DNA of 42,633 bases, from the NCBI GenBank assembly GCA_023248155.1, contig JAHFFE010000006.1, forward strand, positions 46,523 to 89,155. Reading direction: 5' to 3'. Numbering within the stretch: the first letter of the stretch is position 1; each line of letters opens with the position of its first letter. A program made the translations under genes and the position numbers. Under the pieces are notes generated by a model. It was given only the letters and a program-made list of their open reading frames with translations, was not told the DNA's origin and did not search any database. The DNA comes from Candidatus Omnitrophota bacterium (lineage in GTDB: Bacteria > Omnitrophota > Gorgyraeia > 1-14-0-20-64-10). Positions 1-8,272 of the stretch are shown here, piece after piece.

Positions 1-930
1 CGTTTTCCAAACGCGCGCATTACCTATATGACAGCCAGCCGTTCGGCCGATCTGGCCCGGTATTTTTCCGGTATCGACGAGGTAATTACATTCGATCGCA
101 AGGGAAAAGATCGCGGAGTGATGGGGCGGATTCGTCTGATGGCGCGCTTGTTGAAACGACGATTTGATTTCGCGGTTGTGTTGAAAGATTCGGTGACGCA
201 CAAATTTTTGGGAATTTGGCATTTCTGGAGTTTGCGCGACTACTTGAACTGCCGTCCGTCCGATCGTCGCGTCCACGTGGTCGACAGCTATCTTGATTTT
301 CTAAGGCATCATGCCGTTTCGGTCGAGAAAGCGGAGTTTCTGTTTGAGGCCACAACGGAGGAACAACAGTTTGCCGATCAGTTTTTGAAAACGCATGGTG
401 TCCAGCCGAGTGACCGGTTGGTCGGGATATTGCCGATTTCGGCCTGGTCTTTAAAGAACTGGCCTGTTGAAAAATTTAATCAGCTGGCGGCCCGTTTGCG
501 GGAGGAGAGCGGTGTCAAAACAATCGTTTTCGGTAAAAGCGGGGAAGACCAACTGGGAGAATGGGTAACTGCGCGGCTTTCTCCCGATCTGATCAGCGCC
601 GTCGATAAAACCAATTTAAGGCAGGCGATGGCGTTGATTCGTCGATGCTCTCTTTTTATTGGGCCGGACTCCAGTTTGATTCATTTGGCCAGTTGCATGG
701 GTGTTGTTTCGCTCGGACTTTATGGTCCTACGCCGACCGATTACAATTACCCCTATTTTCACCGCGATCAGATTCTGGTGACCGATCATCCGCCCGATTG
801 TTTACCGTGCTATCCGTCGATGCGTTATGTTCCTTGCAAGAATAAATTTCTCTATGGCGCCTGCATGGAAGATATTGCTTTCGAAACGGTTTTACGGAAA
901 GTAAACGAACTGCTGTTAACAAAAGCCTAA
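1..930 (+). CDS. Glycosyltransferase family 9 (heptosyltransferase-like), 5' end outside window
   Basis: Likely transfers a heptose or related sugar to the LPS inner core at the cytoplasmic face of the inner membrane. The frame is open from base 1: the nine codons before the first ATG (28) read RFPNARITY, a typical internal GT9 stretch, so the gene begins upstream and ATG28 is not its start. Visible features are the 'SAWSLKNWP' segment of the second Rossmann half, the 'GPDSSLIHLAS' donor-binding motif and 'GLYGPT'. The C-terminus has a Cys-rich tail (CLPC...C...C), seen in some GT9 enzymes. The stop overlaps the convergent maf stop by 4 nt. The exact sugar cannot be told from sequence; the family call is secure. 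Confidence 0.88.
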   Translation, partial: RFPNARITYMTASRSADLARYFSGIDEVITFDRKGKDRGVMGRIRLMARLLKRRFDFAVVLKDSVTHKFLGIWHFWSLRDYLNCRPSDRRVHVVDSYLDFLRHHAVSVEKAEFLFEATTEEQQFADQFLKTHGVQPSDRLVGILPISAWSLKNWPVEKFNQLAARLREESGVKTIVFGKSGEDQLGEWVTARLSPDLISAVDKTNLRQAMALIRRCSLFIGPDSSLIHLASCMGVVSLGLYGPTPTDYNYPYFHRDQILVTDHPPDCLPCYPSMRYVPCKNKFLYGACMEDIAFETVLRKVNELLLTKA

Positions 931-1484
931 TGGTTCGTCATGCTCTCGAGAATTTTTTGCACCAGTTCCATCGGAAGGCCCACCACGTTCGAGTAGGACC
1001 CCGTTACTTTTTTAATCACCGGATCTTTCGTCTCTTGAGCGGCGTAGCAGCCCGATTTATCGAGGTTCTTTTTTGCGAAGCGGGCGATTTCAGCAGCGGT
1101 GAGTTTGCGCATCGTCACGTGCGTACTCATATGCGCCACCTTCTTTTTGCCGGTTTTCGCGTTGACCAGCGCGATTCCGGTAACGACGCGGTGCGTGGTT
1201 CCTTGCAGGCGTCCCAGCATCGCGCGGCCCGCGGCTAAATTAGCCGGTTTCCCGAGAATATCTCCGTTGTGCACCACGATGGTATCGGCGCCCAGCACCC
1301 AGCCGGTTTTTACTTTTTTCGCGACGGCCAATGCTTTAGCCAATGCCAGTTTTCGGGTATAGGCCGGGGGAGTCAGCTTCCCGGGAGGCGGTTCATGGAT
1401 GCGGCTGGGAACAACGCGAAACGGAATTTTATATTCTTTGAGCAGTTGTTTTCGCCGGGGACTGGCCGATGCCAGGATCAGCAT
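927..1484 (-). CDS. maf: Maf-like nucleoside triphosphate pyrophosphatase
   Basis: Maf proteins hydrolyse non-canonical or modified NTPs (house-cleaning) and have been linked to septum control. The N-terminus has the diagnostic 'ASASPRRKQLL' motif, followed by 'GADTIVV' with the catalytic Asp and 'VTGIALV'. The length (185 aa) is normal. The ORF track starts at a TTG (1487), but an ATG directly follows at 1484 and overlaps the TGA of the upstream gene (TGATG), so translational coupling favours the ATG. It forms a two-gene unit with the SurA_N-like gene and converges on the glycosyltransferase. Confidence 0.92.
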   Translation of the reverse strand: MLILASASPRRKQLLKEYKIPFRVVPSRIHEPPPGKLTPPAYTRKLALAKALAVAKKVKTGWVLGADTIVVHNGDILGKPANLAAGRAMLGRLQGTTHRVVTGIALVNAKTGKKKVAHMSTHVTMRKLTAAEIARFAKKNLDKSGCYAAQETKDPVIKKVTGSYSNVVGLPMELVQKILESMTNH

Positions 1485-2479
1485 CAAGAGTTGAGAGAAA
1501 TCGGAACTTTGGGCTGGGGCGCGGCCGGTTTTTTAGGCTGCATCGGATCGCCCTGGATATTCTTTTTCGGATTGGCCCGCTTCATCAGATCTTGATACCA
1601 GGCGATGTAATTCTTGAATTTTTTCTGCTGTTCAACTTGCGCTGCCATTTCTTTTCGGGCTTTGTCGTCGAGTTTCTTCGGATCAGCCGGCTGAATTGTT
1701 TTCACGCGCGCGATGATGAACTGATCCTTGCCGGTCGGGAACGGGCCGCACAGCTCGCCTTCTTTCTTGTCGAACGCCAAATAAAAGGCAGTGGCCGGAG
1801 GGCCGAGGTCGGTTGATTTGTCAGTCAGTTTGAAAAAACCGGTGGTTTGCGGGAAAGGTTTTGGATCGGTCTTGGCATCTGCCAATGCTTTTTCGGCTGC
1901 CTTGGCATCGGAAAATTTCGCGTATTCCAGTTTGATCGATTTATTTTCCCGTTCAAACGCCTCGGTAATCTCTGCGTCGGTCGGGGCGGCGCTGCTGATC
2001 GCTTTGTTGATTAATTTGCGAATTATTAATTCTTCGCGCATATCTTCTTCGAACCGGCGCGGGGTGGTGCCCAATCCATATTGAACCATGGCCTGGTAGC
2101 TGCTGTTATCAAACCGGCCTGATTTGTCCTGGAACAACGGTTCCGCCAGCATCTGGGCGCGCACTTCTTCATCAGAAGCGTTGAGGTGCAGACGTCGCGC
2201 TTCGGCCAGAAGAATCAGCCGTTCCCAGGACTGCTGCTGCAGAATTTCGGGGGAGACTTTTTCCTGATACTTGTCTCCGTAGCGGAGGATTGCCTGACGG
2301 CGGGCCGATTCTGTTGATGTGATGAGGTTTGCCAGCGAGACTGGCGCTCCGAAAATCGTTCCGGCATCGTTGTCGTTCATGGAATGTATGCTGGAAACAG
2401 CGGAGGTTCCCATCCAGGCCACGGTGCCAACGACTGCGATAATCGCCAGCCAAAAAATGTTTTTGCGGATCCAGTTCAT
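1484..2479 (-). CDS. SurA_N/PpiD-like membrane-anchored periplasmic chaperone
   Basis: A 331-aa protein with an N-terminal transmembrane anchor (about residues 8-28, 'FWLAIIAVVGTVAWMG') and a periplasmic helical region resembling the SurA N-terminal/PpiD chaperone domain: 'QQSWERLILLAEARRLHL' and 'FDNSSYQAMVQYGLGTTPRRFEEDMREELIIRKLI'. Residues 190-285 ('EYAKFSDAK...FFKLTDKSTDLG...FIIARVKTI') match the linker and flanking parts of PpiD/SurA, but I see no complete parvulin isomerase core. It is therefore probably a chaperone without PPIase activity. The tail is Lys/Pro-rich. Its likely role is handling outer-membrane precursors, alongside bamA and skp in this window. The ATG has no Shine-Dalgarno but lies 6 nt after a TACAAT box. 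Confidence 0.75.
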   Translation of the reverse strand: MNWIRKNIFWLAIIAVVGTVAWMGTSAVSSIHSMNDNDAGTIFGAPVSLANLITSTESARRQAILRYGDKYQEKVSPEILQQQSWERLILLAEARRLHLNASDEEVRAQMLAEPLFQDKSGRFDNSSYQAMVQYGLGTTPRRFEEDMREELIIRKLINKAISSAAPTDAEITEAFERENKSIKLEYAKFSDAKAAEKALADAKTDPKPFPQTTGFFKLTDKSTDLGPPATAFYLAFDKKEGELCGPFPTGKDQFIIARVKTIQPADPKKLDDKARKEMAAQVEQQKKFKNYIAWYQDLMKRANPKKNIQGDPMQPKKPAAPQPKVPISLNS

Positions 2480-2485
2480 TCGGTT

Positions 2486-2513
2486 ATTGTACAGAATTCA
2501 CCGTAATATTCAA
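2486..2513 (-). promoter_or_regulatory. Putative sigma-70 promoter of the SurA_N-maf unit, leaderless type
   Basis: On the minus strand TTGAAT and TACAAT are separated by 16 nt. The -10 box ends 6 nt before the ATG at 2479, so the expected transcription start lies at or within a base or two of the start codon. No purine-rich ribosome site is present. Confidence 0.5.
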
Positions 2514-2590
2514 TAACAATTTAAAAATCCATGAATTAGAAGTAGCGAAAACTTTAATATATCAAAAATGTTAGAACACGCTGTTTTCAG

Positions 2591-2619
2591 TTGACGGATG
2601 AGACAACCTCCTATATAAT
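2591..2619 (+). promoter_or_regulatory. Sigma-70 promoter of hisG
   Basis: TTGACG and TATAAT are separated by exactly 17 nt. The predicted start is near 2626, giving a leader of about 30 nt that contains AGGAGG (2641-2646). It is the best consensus promoter seen in the window and lies in an AT-rich 178-bp gap between divergent genes. Confidence 0.75.
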
Positions 2620-2657
2620 AATCGTTTTCATGCAGTTACCAGGAGGGATGACGAACC

Positions 2658-3530
2658 ATGAGGCTTAAACTCGGCTTACCCAAGGGGAGCCTTCAGGAAT
2701 CAACAGTTCAGCTGTTTCAGCATGCCGGTTTCCAGCTGGGCGTGAAAGAGCGTTCCTATTTTCCCACCATTGATGACGAAGAAATTGAGATTACACTGCT
2801 GCGCGCGCAGGAGATGTCGCGTTATGTTGAGGCCGGCGCTTTAGACGGCGGGATTACCGGCAATGACTGGATTCTGGAAAACGGTTCCGATGTGGTGAAG
2901 GTGGCCGAACTTCCGTATTCCAAGAAGAGCATGGACCCGGTCCGCTGGGTGTTGGCGGTTCCGGTTGATTCCAAAATCAGCCGCCCGAAAGATCTGGAAG
3001 GCAAGCGGCTGGCGACCGAACTGGTCGGCATGACGCGCGCTTATCTGAAAAGCCATAAAGTAAACGCCACGGTTGAATTTTCGTGGGGCGCCACCGAAGC
3101 CAAGGTCAGTACCGGGTTGGTGGATGCCATCGTTGAATTAACCGAAACCGGTTCTTCACTGCGCGCCAACAAGCTGCGTATCGTGGATACGATCTGCACC
3201 TCGTCCACGCAGTTGATCGCCAACAAGCTTGCCTGGAAAGATGCCTGGAAGCGCCGCAAGCTGGAATCGATGGCGACGCTGTTGAAGGGGGCGATTGCCG
3301 CGCGCGGGAAAGTGGTTATTAAAATGAATGTCGCCAAGAAGAATTTGAAAGATGTGCTGAAGGTGCTTCCGGCGATTCGCAAGCCGACGGTTTCTCCGCT
3401 GAGCACCACGCCATGGTTTGCCATTGAAACGGTCCTGGATGAAAAATCAGTCCGCACGCTGATTCCGGAATTGAAAAAAGCCGGCGCCGAAGGGATTATT
3501 GAATTTCCGTTAAGTAAAATTATCTATTAA
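2658..3530 (+). CDS. hisG: ATP phosphoribosyltransferase, long form
   Basis: Catalyses the first step of histidine biosynthesis, ATP + PRPP to phosphoribosyl-ATP. The N-terminus '[18 protein letters not shown]' and '[13 protein letters not shown]' are classic HisG. The PRPP-binding region corresponds to '[25 protein letters not shown]'. At 290 aa it is the long form with a C-terminal ACT-like regulatory domain (about residues 215-290), so no HisZ partner is expected, and direct histidine feedback is likely (family knowledge). AGGAGG lies 11 nt upstream of the ATG. No other his gene is nearby. The product PRPP dependence links it loosely to prs further downstream. Confidence 0.95.
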   Translation: MRLKLGLPKGSLQESTVQLFQHAGFQLGVKERSYFPTIDDEEIEITLLRAQEMSRYVEAGALDGGITGNDWILENGSDVVKVAELPYSKKSMDPVRWVLAVPVDSKISRPKDLEGKRLATELVGMTRAYLKSHKVNATVEFSWGATEAKVSTGLVDAIVELTETGSSLRANKLRIVDTICTSSTQLIANKLAWKDAWKRRKLESMATLLKGAIAARGKVVIKMNVAKKNLKDVLKVLPAIRKPTVSPLSTTPWFAIETVLDEKSVRTLIPELKKAGAEGIIEFPLSKIIY

Positions 3531-3542
3531 GAAGGAGGACCG

Positions 3543-3632
3543 ATGGGCAGTCTCGTCAAGAAGCGCCGCAAAAAGATCAATAACCACAAGAGAAAAAAGC
3601 GGCTTCGGTTAAATCGCCACAAGAAGAGTTAG
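3543..3632 (+). CDS. Small ribosomal protein bS22/mS38-like (AURKAIP1/COX24 domain), 29 aa
   Basis: This 30-codon ORF is too short for the supplied track. It reads MGSLVKKRRKKINNHKRKKR followed by LRLNRHKKS, so about half of its residues are Lys or Arg. It is preceded by GAAGGAGG with ideal spacing (3531-3538), 12 nt after the hisG stop. The 'GS-[LV]-KKRRKK[IM]' start matches the AURKAIP1/COX24 C-terminal family, whose mycobacterial member is the tiny ribosomal protein bS22 and whose mitochondrial member is mS38. It would bind 16S rRNA near the decoding region. The family assignment is from memory; the coding call rests on the motif plus the SD. Confidence 0.85.
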   Translation: MGSLVKKRRKKINNHKRKKRLRLNRHKKS

Positions 3633-3659
3633 GCCGGTTTTCGTCAAAAGGAGACAGCG

Positions 3660-5228
3660 GTGAGTCAACATCGATTGCGTTGGCTGGGCTGTCTCCTTTT
3701 ATTTTTCTGTCTGGCCGGTTGCACGAATAAGCCTCAGGTTCCGCAAGAAAAACCGGCGCCATCCCAAAAACTGATTTTTGACGCGCCTCCCTCGCGGGAA
3801 CTTAATAAAGATCAACGGTCGCTGGCTACGTATATGGCGGGGTTGATGCGCGAGTCCGGCGGAGAATTCGCGCAGGCCCAGACTGAGTATGAGAATGCCA
3901 GCCGCGTCAGTCCGAATAACGCGCAGATCCTTTTGCGGCTGGGCATCGTGCAGCTGCAGCGCAACCAAACCGCCGCCGCCATCGTTTCTCTTGAAAAAGT
4001 ATGCGCGCTGAATCCCGAAGATATCCGGCCCCGGTTTTTGCTCGGTGTTGTTTACGGCAACCAGCAGCAGTATGAAAAATCAATTGAGCAGTATGTTCAG
4101 ATTCTCGAGAGAGAACCGGCCAACCTGGGCGCTCTGACGCAGCTGGCCGATTTGTATATTTTGCAGGATAAGACGCTGGAAGGCATCGACATTTATGAAC
4201 GGCTTTTGCGGGAACGGCCGCGCGCGCCGGTCGCGCATTTTAATCTGGCCGTGCTCTACGCCAAGCGCCAATATTGGAAATCGGCGATTACGCATATGCG
4301 CCGGGCGCTGGAAGAAGACCCTGATTATCTTGAAGCGCGGCTCGGCTTGGCGGTCTGTCTGGAATTGTCGGGCGATCTTTCCGGCGCCGAAGAACAGTTC
4401 CGCGCGGCGCTTAAGCAGGAGCCGGCCAATACCCGTTTAATGCGGGTGCTCGCGCGGATTTCTTACCGGATGGGTGATCCGGAAGAATCGCATAAGTGGG
4501 TTACCCGTTATTTAAGTTTTAATCCGAACGATTCAGAGGCGCACCTGGAGCTGGCTTATCTGTTGATCGAGATGGGGCGATGGGAAGAAGCCGTCGCGCA
4601 GGCGCAGCGGACGCTTCGTCAACCCAGCGAAGATTCTGAGATTGCGGTTCAGGCCTGGGTCGCCGCGGGTACCGCGTACCAGAACGGCGGTCAGTATCCG
4701 CACGCGCTCGACGCGTTTAAAAAAGCGCTGGCTGCCGCGAATTCGTCGAATGCGCTTGAAGTGCGTGAACGGATTGTGGTGCTGTATCAGAAAATGGGGC
4801 GCCACGACCGGGCCGAACGGGTTTTAAAACCGATGCTGGCGGCCGATCCGGAAAATCCGGAACTGCTGAACAGCCTGGGGTATGTGTACGCCGAGTGGGG
4901 ACGCAATCTTCCCGAGGCCGAGCGGCTGGTGCAGGCGGCATTAAAGAAAGATCCGGAAAATGCCGCTTATCTGGATTCGCTGGGCTGGGTCTATTTCAAA
5001 ATGGGTAAAAGTCAAGCGGCGAAATCGCTGCTGGAAAAAGCGGCTGCGAAAAATAAAGATTCCGCAGTATTGGAACACTTGGGTCGTGTATACTTAATGC
5101 TAAGGGAAACAGCGCGCGCCCGCGAGGTTTGGGAACAGGCGCTCGCTCTGGAACGGAGCGATACGGCTCTCATTCATCAGTTGAATCGTGATTTGGCGGA
5201 ACTGGCCCACCAACAAAAAGGACGATAA
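3660..5228 (+). CDS. TPR-repeat outer-membrane lipoprotein
   Basis: A 522-aa protein with a GTG start preceded by AAAAGGAG. The signal sequence 'LGCLLLFFCLAGC' ends in a lipobox (LAGC), so it is a lipoprotein with no Asp at +2 (TNK), probably sorted to the outer membrane. The rest consists of roughly 12 tetratricopeptide repeats, recognisable by units such as 'AQILLRLGIVQLQRNQ', 'PVAHFNLAVLYAKRQYW' and 'AAYLDSLGWVYFKMGK'. TPR lipoproteins act as scaffolds (PilW/BamD/NlpI-like). The first of four closely packed genes (TPR, FtsH-like, lipoprotein, ispE), it may assist the neighbouring protease, as NlpI does for Prc; that link is speculation. Confidence 0.85.
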   Translation: MSQHRLRWLGCLLLFFCLAGCTNKPQVPQEKPAPSQKLIFDAPPSRELNKDQRSLATYMAGLMRESGGEFAQAQTEYENASRVSPNNAQILLRLGIVQLQRNQTAAAIVSLEKVCALNPEDIRPRFLLGVVYGNQQQYEKSIEQYVQILEREPANLGALTQLADLYILQDKTLEGIDIYERLLRERPRAPVAHFNLAVLYAKRQYWKSAITHMRRALEEDPDYLEARLGLAVCLELSGDLSGAEEQFRAALKQEPANTRLMRVLARISYRMGDPEESHKWVTRYLSFNPNDSEAHLELAYLLIEMGRWEEAVAQAQRTLRQPSEDSEIAVQAWVAAGTAYQNGGQYPHALDAFKKALAAANSSNALEVRERIVVLYQKMGRHDRAERVLKPMLAADPENPELLNSLGYVYAEWGRNLPEAERLVQAALKKDPENAAYLDSLGWVYFKMGKSQAAKSLLEKAAAKNKDSAVLEHLGRVYLMLRETARAREVWEQALALERSDTALIHQLNRDLAELAHQQKGR

Positions 5229-5233
5229 CGATT

Positions 5234-6865
5234 ATGTCTTTCTTTCGGAAAATCAAAATTTGGGTAGTCGACCATTGGATTGTGGTTTCTGTCGTTGGGG
5301 GTGTCCTTCTTTGTATAGGTTTGACATGGTGGGGAATGTCACAGTTGGAGTCGTTCTACCGCACGATGACTCTGGCGACTATGCCGATGACCATGTTGAT
5401 GTGGTTGGTTTCCTCGGTTATCTCCGCGTTTGTCTACGTTTCGATCATGTTCGGTTATTTTTCAAGAATGGATAAGAAACAGGTTAAATCGTCCAGTGTG
5501 AATGTCCGGTTTGACGATGTGCTTGGCATTGATGAATCCAAAGACGAAGCGCGCGAAGTGGTGGCGCTGTTGAAAGACCGCACGCGGCTGAAAAATGTCG
5601 GCGGAAAAATTCTGCGCGGTATTTTAATGCAGGGGCCCCCCGGCTGCGGAAAAACATTTCTGGCCAAAGCGATTGCCACCGAAGCCGGTATTCCATTTCT
5701 GTCGTTAGCGGCCAGTGATTTTGTTCAGGTTTTTGTCGGCGTGGGCGCCAGCCGGATCCGGAAAGTTTTTAAAGACGCGCAGCGGCAAGCCTACGCGAGC
5801 GGGGCGTGCATCATTTTCATTGATGAGCTCGACGCCATTGGGCGGGCCCGAACCTATAGTTCGATGGGCGGTCAAGAAACCGACCAGACACTCAACGCGC
5901 TGCTGGTTGAGATGGACGGTTTGCAGGGGCGCCAGGAGAGCATTGTGGTGATCGGCGCCACCAACGCTCCGGAAGGTGTTCTGGACGCGGCGCTGCTTCG
6001 GCCCGGACGGTTTGACCGCAAAATTTATGTCGACCGCCCGAACCTGAAAGGGCGCGAACAGGTTTTTGGCTACTACCTGAAAAAAGTCCAGTATGATCCG
6101 TCGCTCGATATTCCGCGGCTTGCGCGCCGCGCCGTTGGGAAAACGCCGGCTGAAATTGAGAATATCGTGAAAGAAGCGGCGTTGATTGCCACGCGCCAGG
6201 GTCGCGATAAGGTAATCTTCAGCGACCTTTCCGAAGCGTTCGAGCGCGTTGACCTGGGCATCAAGCACCGCCGCAGCATGACCGATACTGAGAAAAAGAT
6301 GACCGCCTATCATGAGACGGGTCATTTGATGGCTACTTACTTTTTGCACCCGACCGACGATGTGTTCAAGGCCTCGATCATCGGTCGCCGCGGTACTCTC
6401 GGCGTGGTCTGGAAAGTTCCACGCGAAGAACTGCATTCGCACACGAAAGTGCATTTATTGGCCAACATCAAGGTCTCGCTGGCCGGCTATGCGGCCGAGC
6501 GTATGGTCTTTAACACCAGCACCAGCGGCGTTTCAGCCGATTTTGAGAACGCGATGGCGATTGCGCACAACATGGTCTGGCAGCTGGGCATGGGCAAGAA
6601 ATATATCGGCGACTGGGAAATGGTGGCCAATTCCGCCAACGGGTCGCTAAATATTTCCGAGTCGGCCCGCACCGAGCTCAACGAAGAGACCAACCAAATC
6701 TTGCAGGAATGCTTGAAAGAGGTTGAGGAGCTATTGACGAAAGAGCGGCCGCTGATGGACCGGTTCGTGCTCGAGCTGCTGCGCAAAGAAGAGCTGGAAT
6801 ATGATGAGATCGAAGCGATTTTCCGCGATGCCGGAAAAGCCCGAGGAATGCTGCCGGGATTTTAA
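5234..6865 (+). CDS. FtsH-like membrane AAA+ zinc metalloprotease with very short extracytoplasmic loop
   Basis: A 543-aa protein with two N-terminal membrane helices (about residues 14-33 and 49-75), an AAA+ module and an M41 peptidase. Walker A is GPPGCGKT (134-141), the pore loop is 'FVGVGAS' (about 167), Walker B is 'IIFIDELDAIG', and the second region of homology is 'GATNAPEGVLDAALLRPGRF'. The zinc site is HETGH (360-364), with the expected later Asp in 'SGVSADFENAM'. All catalytic residues are intact. Only about 15 residues separate the membrane helices, against roughly 70 in E. coli FtsH. It lacks the usual long C-terminal tail. It starts 5 nt after the TPR gene and abuts the next lipoprotein gene. 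It may be a specialised paralogue rather than the housekeeping FtsH. Confidence 0.9.
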   Translation: MSFFRKIKIWVVDHWIVVSVVGGVLLCIGLTWWGMSQLESFYRTMTLATMPMTMLMWLVSSVISAFVYVSIMFGYFSRMDKKQVKSSSVNVRFDDVLGIDESKDEAREVVALLKDRTRLKNVGGKILRGILMQGPPGCGKTFLAKAIATEAGIPFLSLAASDFVQVFVGVGASRIRKVFKDAQRQAYASGACIIFIDELDAIGRARTYSSMGGQETDQTLNALLVEMDGLQGRQESIVVIGATNAPEGVLDAALLRPGRFDRKIYVDRPNLKGREQVFGYYLKKVQYDPSLDIPRLARRAVGKTPAEIENIVKEAALIATRQGRDKVIFSDLSEAFERVDLGIKHRRSMTDTEKKMTAYHETGHLMATYFLHPTDDVFKASIIGRRGTLGVVWKVPREELHSHTKVHLLANIKVSLAGYAAERMVFNTSTSGVSADFENAMAIAHNMVWQLGMGKKYIGDWEMVANSANGSLNISESARTELNEETNQILQECLKEVEELLTKERPLMDRFVLELLRKEELEYDEIEAIFRDAGKARGMLPGF

Positions 6866-8272
6866 ATGATGAATCAAGATGCTCTTCAACAGAAGGGGCT
6901 GTCACTCTTTTTGGTGGCAGTCTTTTCGTTCGCGCTGACGTCCTGCGGCGGCAGTTCCTACCCGAAAGATCAGCTGACCCAGCGGCTGGCCGAGGTTTGC
7001 AAACGGGAATACGGCCTGACCGTTCGCGCGCAGGTCTCCGGCACGACGCTGGGTGTTTTGGTTGAACTTCCCGGTTTAGTCGACGAACTGCGCAAGAGCG
7101 CCTCGGCCGATGAGCGCGCGCTGATGGACCCGCCGCTGTCGGTGGAAGGCCGCTATACCGAAGGGGCATTTGATTTCCGCGTGGAAGTAAAAACGCCGTT
7201 TAAACTGAAGCATCCGGGTCTGGAAGATGATCCGGACGACGGCAAGAAAGAACCTTCCGACGTCATGAAGAAACTGCGGCGCGTTTCGCATATTGTTTTA
7301 CGCGCCTGCCTTTCGACCGACGCCAAAATTGATTTTTACACGATTATCGCGCGCGATCCCGGCTCTGAAAAATACGATCTGATTTTTTCCGGTCATGTGC
7401 TGGATACCAAGATGATGCAGTACTACGCGATCTCGATGGGCGAGTTCCGCCGCCGCAGTGAATACTCGGTTCGCCGCCAGCCCGAAGCGCTGGCCGCTGA
7501 AATCGTCGAAGCATTCCTGATTGATCTGCGCCGCCGCTCGGTGCCGGAATTGCTGAGCGCCTACACAGCGCGCACCAAACGATTTGAAGCAATGCTGCCG
7601 AAGATGATTGATGTGGCCACCATTGTTCAGGGCAACGAGCAGAAATTATTTGATCAGCCGTGGTATTCGCGGCAGATTGATGAAAAGACCGTGCTGGTCG
7701 CCGTGCCGCTAAAGCCGCTGGCCGACCCGGGAACTTTGCTGTTTGTCGTGGAAGTGAAAGAGGGGATGGGCAATCCGCGCGAAATGCCGGGCGCTTTACT
7801 GGACATACTCCGTTTGGGCAACCGCGAACTGCTGCCGGAAGCGTACCAAAAATATGGTCCTCCTGAAACCTGGAAAGACTCCTTCTATTTGGAGCCGCTC
7901 TCGCTGCCGGTTTTTATCGCCAAGCAGGTGGCTCGCCGCGCGCTGGCTTCGGCCGAGCCGATTCCTGATGAGAAAGAGGAGGCCGAACTGAAAAAACTTC
8001 CCAAGGATGCTCAGAAAATGAAACGGCTTCTCAAGAAAAACAAACCGGCTCCCGTTGTGAAAAAACCGCTTCCGCCCGGAGCGGCTACGCTGCAGGATCT
8101 GGCGCAATGGGTCACTGCCGATCTGGCGTATGTCACGAAGATTTATCAGTTTAATCAATACCGTGAAATGAGCCTGGTTGATGTCGAAAAGGGAACCCGC
8201 TGGCAGGTTCCGGCCGCGCAGGTCGAGCTGTTCCGCAAAAAAGATCCTCCGAAAATCAGCCCGGTACCGTGA
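6866..8272 (+). CDS. Putative lipoprotein of unknown function
   Basis: A 468-aa protein that I do not recognise as a known family. The N-terminus has a hydrophobic stretch 'LSLFLVAVFSFALTSC' with lipobox LTSC followed by GGSS, so lipidation and periplasmic location are likely. The body is mixed alpha/beta and highly charged. Towards the C-terminus (about residues 370-405) there is a low-complexity Lys/Glu/Pro linker, followed by a final 55-residue segment. Its ATG follows the FtsH-like stop with no gap (TAAATGATG), and its own stop overlaps the ispE start (GTGA), so all three are translationally coupled. This conserved-looking packing argues for a real gene despite no functional assignment. 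Confidence 0.7.
   Translation: MMNQDALQQKGLSLFLVAVFSFALTSCGGSSYPKDQLTQRLAEVCKREYGLTVRAQVSGTTLGVLVELPGLVDELRKSASADERALMDPPLSVEGRYTEGAFDFRVEVKTPFKLKHPGLEDDPDDGKKEPSDVMKKLRRVSHIVLRACLSTDAKIDFYTIIARDPGSEKYDLIFSGHVLDTKMMQYYAISMGEFRRRSEYSVRRQPEALAAEIVEAFLIDLRRRSVPELLSAYTARTKRFEAMLPKMIDVATIVQGNEQKLFDQPWYSRQIDEKTVLVAVPLKPLADPGTLLFVVEVKEGMGNPREMPGALLDILRLGNRELLPEAYQKYGPPETWKDSFYLEPLSLPVFIAKQVARRALASAEPIPDEKEEAELKKLPKDAQKMKRLLKKNKPAPVVKKPLPPGAATLQDLAQWVTADLAYVTKIYQFNQYREMSLVDVEKGTRWQVPAAQVELFRKKDPPKISPVP

Noticed and set aside
2648-2668. Six-codon ORF (MTNHEA) between the hisG SD and start, possible leader peptide
   Set aside because: Its ATG is one base from AGGAGG, too close for initiation, it contains a single His, and there is no attenuator structure.
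5705-6454. 249-aa minus-strand ORF
   Set aside because: Complement of the conserved AAA+ domain of the FtsH-like gene; no independent support.
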